Shown here piece by piece: positions 35,926 to 45,472 of a stretch of 64,000 nucleotides of DNA. Both the position numbers and the translations under genes were made by a program. The notes below the pieces were generated by a model. The model made no database searches, was not told the DNA's origin, and was given only the letters and a program-made list of their open reading frames with translations. How positions within the stretch are numbered: position 1 is the first letter of the stretch; the number at the start of each line of letters is the position of its first letter. The stretch comes from Polytrichum commune (taxonomy: Eukaryota > Streptophyta > Polytrichopsida > Polytrichales > Polytrichaceae), in contig OX485806.1 in NCBI GenBank assembly GCA_950295325.1, forward strand, positions 20,088,001 to 20,152,000, in the 5' to 3' direction.

Positions 35926-35927
35926 TA

Positions 35928-36760
35928 GTTCGATGTTGGCTCAATGTCAGATCGTTCAATTGTTTTGATTATGATGTATTAGATTGTGGGCTGCTTTATT
36001 GAGCTTAGTTTCAGGCTAAACTAGCCTTATAATAGTATCTTTGTCATATCTTAGTTCAGCATATCTAATAAACCTTTTAAGTTGTTTAATTTTGTAGTTG
36101 ATGTGAAAAAATTATATATTTAAGGGTCCACACTACTTCCCTTGACGATATCTAATAAGTGTGGGTCACACCATAATACTACTCATGGAAGATGGATTGT
36201 GGCGATAAGGTTTAGACTAAGGAGAAGAAGTGCACTGGTTGGTTAAGAATTTCAGCCCAAGACAAGGTTACTTGAGGCAATGGTTGGTATGCCGGACAAG
36301 ATGGAAAAATGATAAAAAAAAAAAAAGGGTCTCAAGTTGGAGTTATCCGGAGGCCAAGTTTCTTGTCCAAGAGTTTGAGGTTGCCCAAGAAACTTGACCT
36401 CCGAAGAACTTCACTAGCAAAAAATGTTGGCATGTTGGCAAGCATGTCAATCTTTCATCCATGCTTGAACTCCTTCACCAACCACAGTGCAAACCTTGGC
36501 CAATGAAGAACCCATTTTATAGCCTATCATACTGTTCCATTCCCCTATGATTCTTGATTGGTGCACTTCGTCAACGTAGTCTAAAGCAACCCTAAGAGGG
36601 ACAACAAATAAGAGGAGTGCACATGGTGTGGAGTGTGATAAGAGCCCGTAAGGTAGATAGGTCATGATTTTATTTTTATTTTATTTAAAAATATGTTTGC
36701 GTGTGTGTGTGCGTGTGTGTGTGTTTATTTTATTTTATGTTTTTATATATTCCCTCCCCG
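35928..36760. other. Unassigned stretch with a short hairpin
   Basis: No gene recognised. At 36349-36402 a 17-bp stem with one mismatch (GGAGGCCAAGTTTCTTG with CAAGAAACTTGACCTCC) encloses a 20-base loop. A (GT)n run lies at about 36698-36724. Confidence 0.45.
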
Positions 36761-37740
36761 ATTAGCTCACTTCTCCTAGCATGTGAAATAGGTGATTAGT
36801 ATGAGATGGATAGCAAATCCAAATCAAGACCATAGCCACTTTCCTCGTGATTTTGAGAGCTCACATGAATACCTTATTTATTACCAATTTGAAGATTCAT
36901 GTGCTCATCAAATGGTCATACATGTCCCTCTAATTAGGTTGATAATGGAGGTCATAATGATCTTCATATTTTGAACATGCAGTCCAATCTATTTTGAACA
37001 CATGTCTTTTTGGTATATGTTATTGGAGTCACACCTTACCATATACCACTCAAATATAGGTGTCCGATCAAGGCAGGTGACCAAATTAGGCACACGTACC
37101 TTAAGTGTGGTTGACGGTGGGCATGACTCTCAACACAACCATTGGAGTACTTGGTTGTTTGTAAACAATCCTTGAGAATATTGCGTTATTTTAACCCAAT
37201 ATTTATAGCATCTATTCAGATATTCTATTTCATTTAATATGAACAATGATTATTGAAATTACATCCACTCTCCATGTATGAGTCCACCTTGCGTCTAAAT
37301 GTTTTTTTAATAAAATATTTGTGGTTGAAGGTGGGCATAAATCACAACCACTAGAGTACTTAAGGTGGCAAAGTTGTGGGCACTTCCAACTCCATAGACA
37401 ATTGCGGCCATTGAATCAGATTGAGAATTGTCTCATCCCATTAGCAATTGCAAATCCCACGTAGTATCAATTTAAGCTCTAGTATCAATGTTGAAATGTA
37501 GGAGCTACATGAGGTCAAAGTGAAGTTCATTTATCTCTTTCAGTGGTCATACATGCCCTCCCACTTTTGTTCACAATCAAACCTAGTATAATGTCAAACC
37601 ATGGTGTAATCTCATCATAAGACATGTCTTGTTGGTGTTTATGCTTAATCACAAACCATGCCGCCTACCGCTCAAATGCAGGTCTCCTCTTAAGAAGCAT
37701 GACCACATAAGGCCCACATACCTTGGTTGTGTTTAACCCC
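36760..37740. repeat. Repeat family A copies
   Basis: 36760-37100 is a fairly complete family A unit (AGATGGATAGCAAATCCAAA, CATATACCACTCAAATATAG, GTGACCAAATTAGGC). A second partial unit follows at 37600-37730 (GACCACATAAGGCCCACATA). Between them, a phrase of the GGTGGGCATAAATCACAACC type is duplicated at about 37107-37160 and 37324-37370. Confidence 0.55.
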
Positions 37741-38290
37741 TAGATGCACATGGGGTTAAACACAACGAACGTTCTGGTTGTCAATGTTGCATGTTTTATA
37801 ACAAACACAATTAAGCAAAACTAGACTAAGTCCAAGTCCATGATTATAACATACTGTATTCTATCATAGGATCATACAATAAGGTTGTATGGTAAGATCC
37901 TTTGATAGAATATGTGAAGGTGATTATGATGATATTATAGTAGTTGTATTTTCACTATTGGACATTTAGTTATCTATATTTAACATTATTGTTTGAATTT
38001 TAAAATAATATTTCAATAGCATAGCATTCGAGTAATCACTAAGGATTCACACATCTTCTATAAAATTCAAGTATATTAGAAGTGTATCATAAGATCCTAT
38101 GATAAGATTGAAGCAACCAAAGAATCCAAGTTTTTAAACATATGTCCGAATTTACTTAAATAAAACATAACAAATCCTATTCACACGTTATAATTTTCAT
38201 GAGATTGACATGTAAACATTCAAAAATAAATTGCCAAAATTCTAGACTGCTTGTTGGGAATATTATGCCACACTAACTTCTTATGAACTA
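37741..38290. other. Unassigned AT-rich stretch
   Basis: No gene or repeat recognised. A short local inverted repeat, AGGATCATACAATAAGGTTG and its near reverse complement around 37865-37900, is visible. Confidence 0.35.
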
Positions 38291-38512
38291 TATCGGTTTA
38301 TGATGTTTAGTGTCACTTACCATTACATCATGCTAAAACGGTTTCCTTGGACTATTATTTCTAACCACATAAAGTCATCTATGTTCTATTATGTCAAACC
38401 ACCTAATTTACCTTCATTGGTTAGAACAACGAAATCTACACCAAAACTTATATCATTGTGTAACTCCAAATAAGAAATGACACTAATTACCATAAACGGT
38501 GTTACACTAAAC
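38291..38512. mobile_element. TA-flanked hairpin-ended MITE, family C copy 2
   Basis: TA lies on each side (38289-38290 and 38513-38514). The ends are about 26-bp inverted repeats (TATCGGTTTATGATGTTTAG and the reverse complement of ACACCGTTTATGGTAATTAG). The interior aligns with 60181-60400. The right TA is shared with the next element, so one element was inserted exactly at the edge of the other. Confidence 0.75.
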
Positions 38513-38514
38513 GT

Positions 38515-39136
38515 TGTATTTAGTGTCATATGTTATTTTATGTCATCGCGGTTATTATTCCAGTGGTACTTCTCATGATTAAGTTTACATATGTTGTCAT
38601 TTGAACTTACTTTTAGTGCATCCAAATGCAAGTTATCGAAACAAAGTTTGGTATATTCAACATTCCTACATTTATGGAATGAAAATACATTCGTTGATGA
38701 TGGAAATTTGGATGAAAATCACTTGATACTCCCTCTGTCCCGAAACGATTGCCCTACCCCCGGAGTTTTTTTTTTTTTTTTTCCCCCCCCCCCCCCCCCC
38801 TCAAAACGATTGTTCTAGATCAAATGCTCATCAATTTTGTTGACGCAAATTTGTTTTTCTAAATGGTATGGTGTGCCAAACAATTCCTATACCTACAAAA
38901 TCAATAAACATTTGATCTTAGACAATCATTTTGGGATAGAAAACTCTGGAGGGTAGGACAATCACTTTGAGATAGAGGGGAGTTTGGGACAATTTTGACA
39001 ACATTGTGAATCTATAATGCCCAAAATTTTGTACAAGGACTGACAAAGAATGTTAGGTTTACATTTAGTGTGCAGTTTACAATTAGTATTGAGCAAGAGA
39101 AAATAGGGTTGGTGACACTAAATACAGTAGTGAGCG
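38515..39136. mobile_element. TA-flanked hairpin-ended element, family D copy 2
   Basis: TA flanks both sides (38513-38514 and 39137-39138). The left end CACTAAACGTTGTATTTAGT and the right end (reverse complement of CGCTCACTACTGTATTTAGT) match the family D termini. The body aligns, inverted, with 35524-35925 on both sides of a nested element at 38729-38982. The right end lies only about 45-100 bp from the sequence that resembles the CDPK-b leader, so this element abuts the gene's presumed promoter. Confidence 0.8.
38729..38982. mobile_element. Stowaway-like MITE nested in family D
   Basis: Inverted ends, CTCCCTCTGTCCCGAAACGA and the reverse complement of CTCCCCTCTATCTCAAAGTG, continue inward through GATTGYCCTACCC and GGAGTTTT, giving arms of about 43 bp. 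CTCCCTC-type ends and a TA target (TA on the left, TT on the right) are typical of Stowaway elements of the Tc1/mariner group. Just inside the left arm lies a run of 17 T followed by 18 C (38766-38800), an unusual simple-sequence expansion. Confidence 0.75.
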
Positions 39137-39138
39137 TA

Positions 39139-40511
39139 GTTCATCGGAGGTTGGATGAAACTCATCGAAACATTCGTCGACATCCGTCATGAATTGTGTT
39201 TTCCCCACCTGCGGGCACTGGCGTGCAAAACCCTGTCTGGCTATGGCGGCGGGAGGGTTTGAAGGGATCTCGGTCTTCCTTGAAGCTTCGTCGGAGGATT
39301 CGTCCCAGCAGTGGAAGGTTCCCAAGGTACGTGATTCTCGTGGAAAGTCACTCGTTCTTGAAGGGGCTCGGAATCAATGATGATGGTGTTTTCAAGTTTT
39401 GGTGGAGAAGGCAGCAGAAGCAGAAGCAGAAGCAGAAGGAGAAGCATCAGGGACACGCGTCACCGTGACCTCCAAGTCAAGGAAGAGCGACGCTCTCTTT
39501 CCTGTCCGCTTTCGTTGCCAAGGGGATCCAGCCAACCAATTTAGGTGCTTTGATTTATGCCACCCCGATTAAAGCCGCATAAATCGGGGACAGGGCAACA
39601 GAGTGGCGACAGTACCAACGAATTTGTCGCCTCTTATTACTTACCTCCATGATTTTTGATGGAGTTTCACGTACATGCTTACTTTGAGTATATGTTGAGG
39701 ATGGTTTTTACACGTCGCAGATCTTTCCACAGCGCTGGCTGGCTGGCGGGGAGAAAACCGCCACTCTGAGGATTAACTTTCTCGTTTCCTTCTTAATTAA
39801 GCATATCATATCCTGAAAGGAATTCCGTGGGTCCCGCCCGCTTATTGTATGTACATTATTTCGTGACATTCCGTCTGTTTTTCTGCGTTCCCTTTGCAGC
39901 CAGCGTTGGGTCATGATGTCTTATGTCTGGCTGTCCTGGTTCATGGGGGAAGTCCAAATCTAACGGCGTCATGGCGAGATTCGGGTGATGTTTTGGACAT
40001 TCTTCTGGAAGCTTGTAGGCTGTGGACGAAGGGAGACCTCATGATCTGATTATCAGAGGTCTGTAGGAGTGGGGCTAGGTTTTCATCATACGGTAAAAGC
40101 CGTATTTGTGGATTTTACCAAGCCTTATTCCTTCCCTTCGATCGGAGTCCTGACGCTTTTTGAGTCGGGAGTTCGCAGAGTTGGCAGTCTGTATGTGTGT
40201 TTCGTCCACGGATCGGTAGAAATTAAGGAAGAAGAAGGAGCAGTGCACTTTCGGAACGTGCGCGTTTCGGTTGTGTCAAACTGCTCTGCTCTTATTACTT
40301 GGTGAAGAGTTTTGTAGCTTTCGTGTCATCATTCAGAGCAGCGCCGGTGAGAGGCAGCTCTGTAGGGTTTGTGGTCCCAAGGTTGATGCAGGGGAGAGCG
40401 AAGGTGTCCTTTGTTGTTTTGGACCTCGGTTGAGGATCGAGGGTTAGGGTGGGAGTTGTATTGTGGTGGATAGACGAGACTGAAGTAGGAGAGAGAGAGA
40501 GAGAGAGAGAG
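39139..40511 (+). promoter_or_regulatory. Presumed promoter and 5' leader of CDPK-b
   Basis: The motif GGGAGGGTTTGAAGGG (39251-39266) is shared with the CDPK-a leader and is followed by a donor-like AAG|GTACGTG at 39327. A strong acceptor-like polypyrimidine tract ends in CCCTTTGCAG at 39899, so a 573-bp 5'UTR intron is plausible. Inside it are a CAGAAG hexamer run (about 39412-39440) and two interlocking inverted repeats at 39552-39589 (GATTTATGC with GCATAAATC, CCCCGATT with AATCGGGG). A (GA)n run (about 40490-40511) touches the start codon. No TATA box is evident. Confidence 0.4.
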
Positions 40512-42095
40512 ATGGGAAATTGTTGTGTAGGGGCTTCGGGGAAGAAGTCGAGGAAGGCGGAGAAGAAGAATCCGTTTGCGAATAGTGGATATCAAGCGCC
40601 GGGGGCACAAATTCTTAAGAACCAACCGAAGGCGAAGATAACGGAGAAGTATGTGTTGGGGAGGGAGCTGGGACGGGGGGAGTTCGGTATCACCTACTTG
40701 TGCACGGACAAGGAGACGCAGGATGTATTTGCATGTAAGTCTATTTCGAAGAAGAAGCTGAGGACAGCGGTGGATGTGGAGGATGTGAGGCGGGAGGTCG
40801 ACATCATGCAGCATTTGCCTGAGCATCCCAACATAGTCACTCTCAAGGGTGCATATGAAGATGATGGCCATGTGCACCTGGTCATGCAGCTGTGCGAAGG
40901 CGGGGAGCTATTCGACCGAATTATTGCCCGTGGACATTACACAGAGCGAGGGGCGGCTGCCGTCACACGCACCATCCTCGAGGTCGTGCAGGTTTGCCAT
41001 AGGCAAGGGGTGATACACCGGGATCTTAAACCTGAGAACTTCCTATTTGCAAATAAGAATGAGAACTCTCTCCTGAAGGCCATCGACTTTGGGCTTTCTG
41101 TCGTCTTCAAGCCAGGAGAGAAGTTTTCGGAAATCGTCGGAAGCCCTTACTACATGGCACCCGAAGTGTTGAAAAAGAACTATGGACCCGAGGTAGATGT
41201 GTGGAGTGCTGGAGTTATCCTGTACATTTTACTGTGTGGAGTTCCGCCATTCTGGGCAGAAACAGAACAAGGAGTTGCACAGGCGATTCTCCGGGGTATT
41301 TTGGACTTCAAGAGGGATCCTTGGCCTAAAGTATCCGAGTCTGCCAAGTCTTTAGTGCGGCACATGCTTGAGCCGGATCCGAAAGCTCGCTACAATGCGC
41401 AACAGGTGCTAGACCATCCTTGGTTGCAGAATGCGAAGAAGAATTCGAACGTTCCGCTGGACGCTGTGAGGTCGAGGTTAAAGCAGTTTTCGGCAATGAA
41501 CAAACTGAAGAAGAGAGCCTTGCAGGTTATTGCGGAGTCCTTGGGCGGCGAGGAAATAGAAGGTTTGAAAGAGATGTTTGAGAAGATGGATAGCGATAAC
41601 AGTGGGACCATTACCTTTGAGAAGCTGAAAGTTGGGTTGATCCAAATTGGGTCGCAATTGACTGAACAGGAGGCTCGGTTGCTCATGGATGCGGCGGATG
41701 TAGATGGCAAGGGGAGTTTGAACTACGGTGAATTTGTTGCAGCAACCATCCATTTGCAACGGCTAGATGATGACGAACATCTTCGGAAAGCATTTGAATT
41801 CTTCGACACAGATGGCAGTGGGTACATCGAAGTAGGAGAGCTGAAAGAAGCCGTCGGTGATGCTATGGACTCTCCTAGATCCGACGGCGAGTCAGATGTT
41901 GTACAAGGCATTTTGCTGGAGGTAGACACTGATAAAGATGACCGTATCAGCTATGACGAATTTTCTGTTATGATGCGAAGAGGTACTGATTGGAGGAAAG
42001 CCTCTAGACAGTATTCGCGCGAGCGATTGAACAGCCTGAGCATGAGACTCTTCAGAGATGGGATAGTGAATCCTCCAAGCTACACAGCGAGGTAG
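40512..42095 (+). CDS. Calcium-dependent protein kinase (CDPK-b), intronless
   Basis: This is a second complete 527-residue CDPK, aligned to CDPK-a without gaps, with about 48 differences concentrated in the first 40 residues and in the EF-hand tail. Acylation motif MGNCCVG, glycine loop GRGEFG 54-59, Lys76, Glu95, HRDLKPEN 169-176, DFG 192-194 and APE 216-218 are all present. Differences with possible effect are Gln126 in the kinase hinge where CDPK-a has Glu, and EF-hand loop 4 (472-483), whose sixth position is Asp477 instead of the conserved Gly. EF-hand loop 1 ends in Lys371, as in CDPK-a. Residues 224-311 are identical to CDPK-a. The frame stays open 21 codons upstream through the GA repeat, but only from a GTG; the ATG at 40512 gives the acylation motif and is the start. 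It is probably functional, with altered Ca2+ response possible. Confidence 0.97.
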   Translation: MGNCCVGASGKKSRKAEKKNPFANSGYQAPGAQILKNQPKAKITEKYVLGRELGRGEFGITYLCTDKETQDVFACKSISKKKLRTAVDVEDVRREVDIMQHLPEHPNIVTLKGAYEDDGHVHLVMQLCEGGELFDRIIARGHYTERGAAAVTRTILEVVQVCHRQGVIHRDLKPENFLFANKNENSLLKAIDFGLSVVFKPGEKFSEIVGSPYYMAPEVLKKNYGPEVDVWSAGVILYILLCGVPPFWAETEQGVAQAILRGILDFKRDPWPKVSESAKSLVRHMLEPDPKARYNAQQVLDHPWLQNAKKNSNVPLDAVRSRLKQFSAMNKLKKRALQVIAESLGGEEIEGLKEMFEKMDSDNSGTITFEKLKVGLIQIGSQLTEQEARLLMDAADVDGKGSLNYGEFVAATIHLQRLDDDEHLRKAFEFFDTDGSGYIEVGELKEAVGDAMDSPRSDGESDVVQGILLEVDTDKDDRISYDEFSVMMRRGTDWRKASRQYSRERLNSLSMRLFRDGIVNPPSYTAR

Positions 42096-44240
42096 TTGAA
42101 TTTTACATGTGCTGATATATTTATCAGATCCTTTTTCAACAACATCTGCATTGCTGCAGCAAAGAGAGACTGCGATTGGAACCACTCTTGGGTTGTTGCT
42201 GCGAAGTCCTCAGTTCGCAGTGAGTGAGGTAGTTGAGATATGTACATTAGATCCTTTTAACAACATCTCACTGCGCAGCAAAAATCTGCGATTGGAACTA
42301 CTCACTGGTAGTTCAAGTGGCAGCTTGGGGTCTATTAGACCCGACCCAATTGGGACAACAGCGCCTGATGACCAAATGGGGTTTGGAGAATACCATGCAA
42401 AGTGACTGACGAATGGATCCACGACGACAAGCAAGAAGGCCAATGCAGGAACTGGGTGAGAGATGGCTCAAGTAATGATTTTTGAAAGGCCGTCGCAACT
42501 GTTATGAACTCTTGGGATTTGTTCCCTTTGGCATTCACCATCAAGACTAGAGGTCTACTTTCTGTGCGAAGGAGACACCATTTTGGGTCCTGGACTGTCG
42601 TTGACCAGATCTGTTTTTGCCAGAGGTTGAAACCAAGAGTTTTCTAGTACATTTAGGTTCTTGACGACACCTGATCGTCTACACATATCTTTCAAGGAAG
42701 ATGAGGTTGGAGCTATTTTGTCTACATTGCAGATGGTTTCTTGTCAGTATTGATTGCTTCCTGTATGCGCGGTGGATGGGTTGACGATCGGTTGGCTGCA
42801 AGAGGATTTTGAGCTAGGAATGAAGTCCTGAGTTCAACTTGTGAGCACATCCTGTATACTTTATGGGTGCCAAACTTCCAGAAGCACACTGCAAACAGTC
42901 ATCAACAGTACAAAGGGTACTTTCTTCAGAGGTCCGAGGTTTCCTGGTCATTTGTTGGATGCTTCAGGGGCTGTGGCAACACATTTTCAGAGGATCATGA
43001 AGAATTGATGAAAATTTGGTCTTCCAAAGGACGTGTGATGTGGAGTTGAGCTGCTGGATATAGATCTGGAATTTGTGCTTGTGAAGGATTCGCTCTAACA
43101 GACTTCCAATTTATTGACTCGTCTTTGTCCAAAGGATGATTCTTTGTGGAAAGCTGGTTTGACTGCGCAAGTGGCGGCAATAACGGGATTTTGCTGGAAG
43201 TTCACATTGCTTTCAATCCTTTGGCAAATTTGCCTGTTTGGATGTGACAAGGAAAGTGGGTTTATTTTAAAGCAATGTCATGGAAATTGAATGTCTGGCA
43301 CAGATGCCTGTAGAGAGTTTTCATTCTGGTATCAATGCAAGAGTTGTGCCGATCCATCTGCATTATCTTGAAAGCATATTGGAGATACTTGTGGCACTAT
43401 AGCATCATTTTTTAAAGGCTGATACTATATGAGGAGACGCTTTGTAAACAAATTATCATTTATAACACTCATCAAGAAATGTTATACTCCAGAAATAGAA
43501 TGGAGCATCTGACAATGTCCATTTGTTTGTCTTCTCCATTGTGAGCTTTCGGACACTGTTCTTTGATAGAACTGATTTTCATGCATAGTTTGACTATATG
43601 ATATGAGTGCAGATACATGTAGGGAGTGTTTAGCCTGGTATAAGAACGGGGCTATGTTGAACCCATCTTTAACTAAATTGGAGATACTTGTGCGTACTAT
43701 AGCTGCATTATCGAAGCCTGGTATGATACATGTGAGGAGGCACTTGGTAAATATGTTATCATTCATTGCAATCATCAAGAAGTGTTACAGTCCATCAATA
43801 GAAAGAAGCATCTGGTGTTGTCTATTAGTTTTCTTCTCCAATGGAGAACTTTCAGAGTCTAATTCAGACTGTATGTGCAACCTTTCTAATCTTCATTCAA
43901 ACTCCCTGGGATGCGAGCTCATACTATTTGTGGTTTGCAACTTTGCTTAGTGGCTGACATTACACATTGTTGGTGACCAATAATTGCAATCTTTTTGTTT
44001 TTCTTGTTCCCATCGATGAAGTTCCAGCGATGAACTGACAGCTGCACTTTTCAAAGTTGACTGCTGAAACCAGTATGAAAGTGTCATTGTGATGCACCTC
44101 CAACAGCCGTGGTTTTTGTTTGACCTTGTGTGTGCTTTGTTTTAGTGTATTTGATTTGCTTCCTCCATGTGTTGCCATCTCAGTTGCTTGTAGTGTGTGA
44201 TCAGCACAGAGCTTTGATGTCATGGTGGGTCTACAGTTTA
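42096..44240 (+). other. 3' flank of CDPK-b
   Basis: It does not resemble the 3' flanks of CDPK-a or CDPK-c. A segment just after the stop codon is duplicated in tandem with changes: about 42100-42195 and 42223-42310 share a CAGATCCTTTTTCAACAACA-type phrase and CTGCGATTGGAAC. A longer tandem duplication is listed next. No coding sequence is recognised. Part is probably 3'UTR. Confidence 0.5.
43310..43870 (+). repeat. Diverged tandem duplication of about 270 bp
   Basis: Unit 1 (about 43330-43560) and unit 2 (about 43610-43870) share TTGGAGATACTTGTG, TATCATT...ATCATCAAGAA and GCATCTG...TTTTCTTCTCCA-type blocks in the same order. The copies have many differences. Neither unit contains a convincing reading frame. 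Confidence 0.5.
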
Positions 44241-44244
44241 GGCG

Positions 44245-44395
44245 ACTTCATGTGTCGGAGTCATCTAAATCATTGTGTGATGTGAACCATGCGTGTTGCT
44301 TCAATGGTTTAGGGTTGCCATATTAACTGCCTCATTATAGTAAACCCAACTGGCCGCCATTAGTGTTGCTTAGGCCAAATGAGGAGTGTGGATTT
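44245..44395. repeat. Repeat shared, inverted, with 24085-24240
   Basis: This copy contains TTAGTGTTGCTTAGGCCAAA and GTGTGATGTGAACCATGCGT, which match the reverse complement of 24085-24240. From 44396 to 45107 I see nothing but a duplicated 35-bp phrase (TTCACTAAATTCTCCTTAAA type) at about 44722-44790. Confidence 0.5.
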
Positions 44396-45107
44396 ACCTA
44401 AATTGGCCTTGGAGCCTGTAGAGAGTTGTCACTGAGGTTTTGTCCAACCTGTGCAATGTTTGTGCATGCTGGAAATGTGGCACATGAAGACACAATATGA
44501 AGGTTGCATCAACCGCGGCCTCCATATCATTAAGGTAGAAATACCATAACTCTGAAAATAAGGTGATTCACATTGAAGAGATGGTCTTAAAATCATGAGA
44601 TAGTTTTGAAAGATAGAAGAGAAGGATTCATGAAGAATGCAAGTTGTTTCATATTTTTATTCCTTGTTAAAAAAATTCTACAATGTTTCAAAGTGGAAAG
44701 TTTGTCATTCCCCCTACTCGTTCACTAAATTCTCCTTAAACCAAACATGGTAATCGTTCACTAGATCCTCCTTCAACCGAACATGGTAATGCTCATTTCC
44801 ACACATAACATCACCTAGACCGGTTAAGTCACGAGCACATTAAACTCTGATTGATGGTAGTCAAACATGACTAAATTTGGCTAAATTGCTTGTACACGCA
44901 TATCAAGCTGGCAACCTTGCAATTATCGGTTTCAAAAATGGCACTTCACTATTCTGACGGAAGTCTACTGCACAAGTAGAGGGTAGTTCACGGTTTATGG
45001 TATTAATTTCTACCTTATTCTTTCATCCTGATATTGATATTCTCTTTCTGTTTGAGATTCTCTTCCTAATGTGGTGGTGATGGGATTTTTTACCTGCCTT
45101 AAGTTTT

Positions 45108-45472
45108 CCCTAACATTACCCAACCCAATACTCTTAACTCCGGCGCGGAGTTCGATGCGGCTCCGATGCGGCTCCGGGGAGGTTCGGATGCCAGCTCCGG
45201 TGGGTCCATTTTTCTGGCCCTCCCCGTTTTGGCCCCTTGATGACTTTTTTTGGTTTTTTTTTGCTAAATTTGGGTTCTACGGCCCCAAATTACTCTAGGA
45301 GGCCCCTTGTGAGATCAAGTAAGGCCCCACCCAATCAAAAAAAAATAGGGGGCAATTTTTGCCCCAACCCACCCAAACCCACCGGAGCTGGCATCCGAAC
45401 CTCCCCGGAGCCGCATTGGAGCCGCATCGAACTCCGCGCCGGAGTTAAGAGTATTGGGTTGGGTAATGTTAT
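45108..45472. mobile_element. Young fold-back element with 90-bp arms
   Basis: From 45111 the left arm (TAACATTACCCAACCCAATA, then CTCTTAACTCCGGCGCGGAG, and on to CCAGCTCCGGTGGG) is repeated inverted at the right end, over at least 92 bp with a single mismatch seen. An 11-bp direct repeat CCTTAAGTTTT flanks the element (45097-45107 and 45473-45483). Long arms and a 9-11-bp duplication are the signature of Mutator-like (MULE) MITEs. TA also sits at each arm end, so a TA-target reading is a weaker alternative. The interior matches the element at 4012-4321. Near-identity of the arms implies recent insertion. Confidence 0.8.

Noticed and set aside
40449-40511. An N-terminal extension of CDPK-b ([13 protein letters not shown]... 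through an ERERERE run).
   Set aside because: The upstream start codon is GTG, not ATG. The extension is the translation of the (GA)n leader repeat and would bury the MGNCCVG acylation motif that CDPK-a shares.
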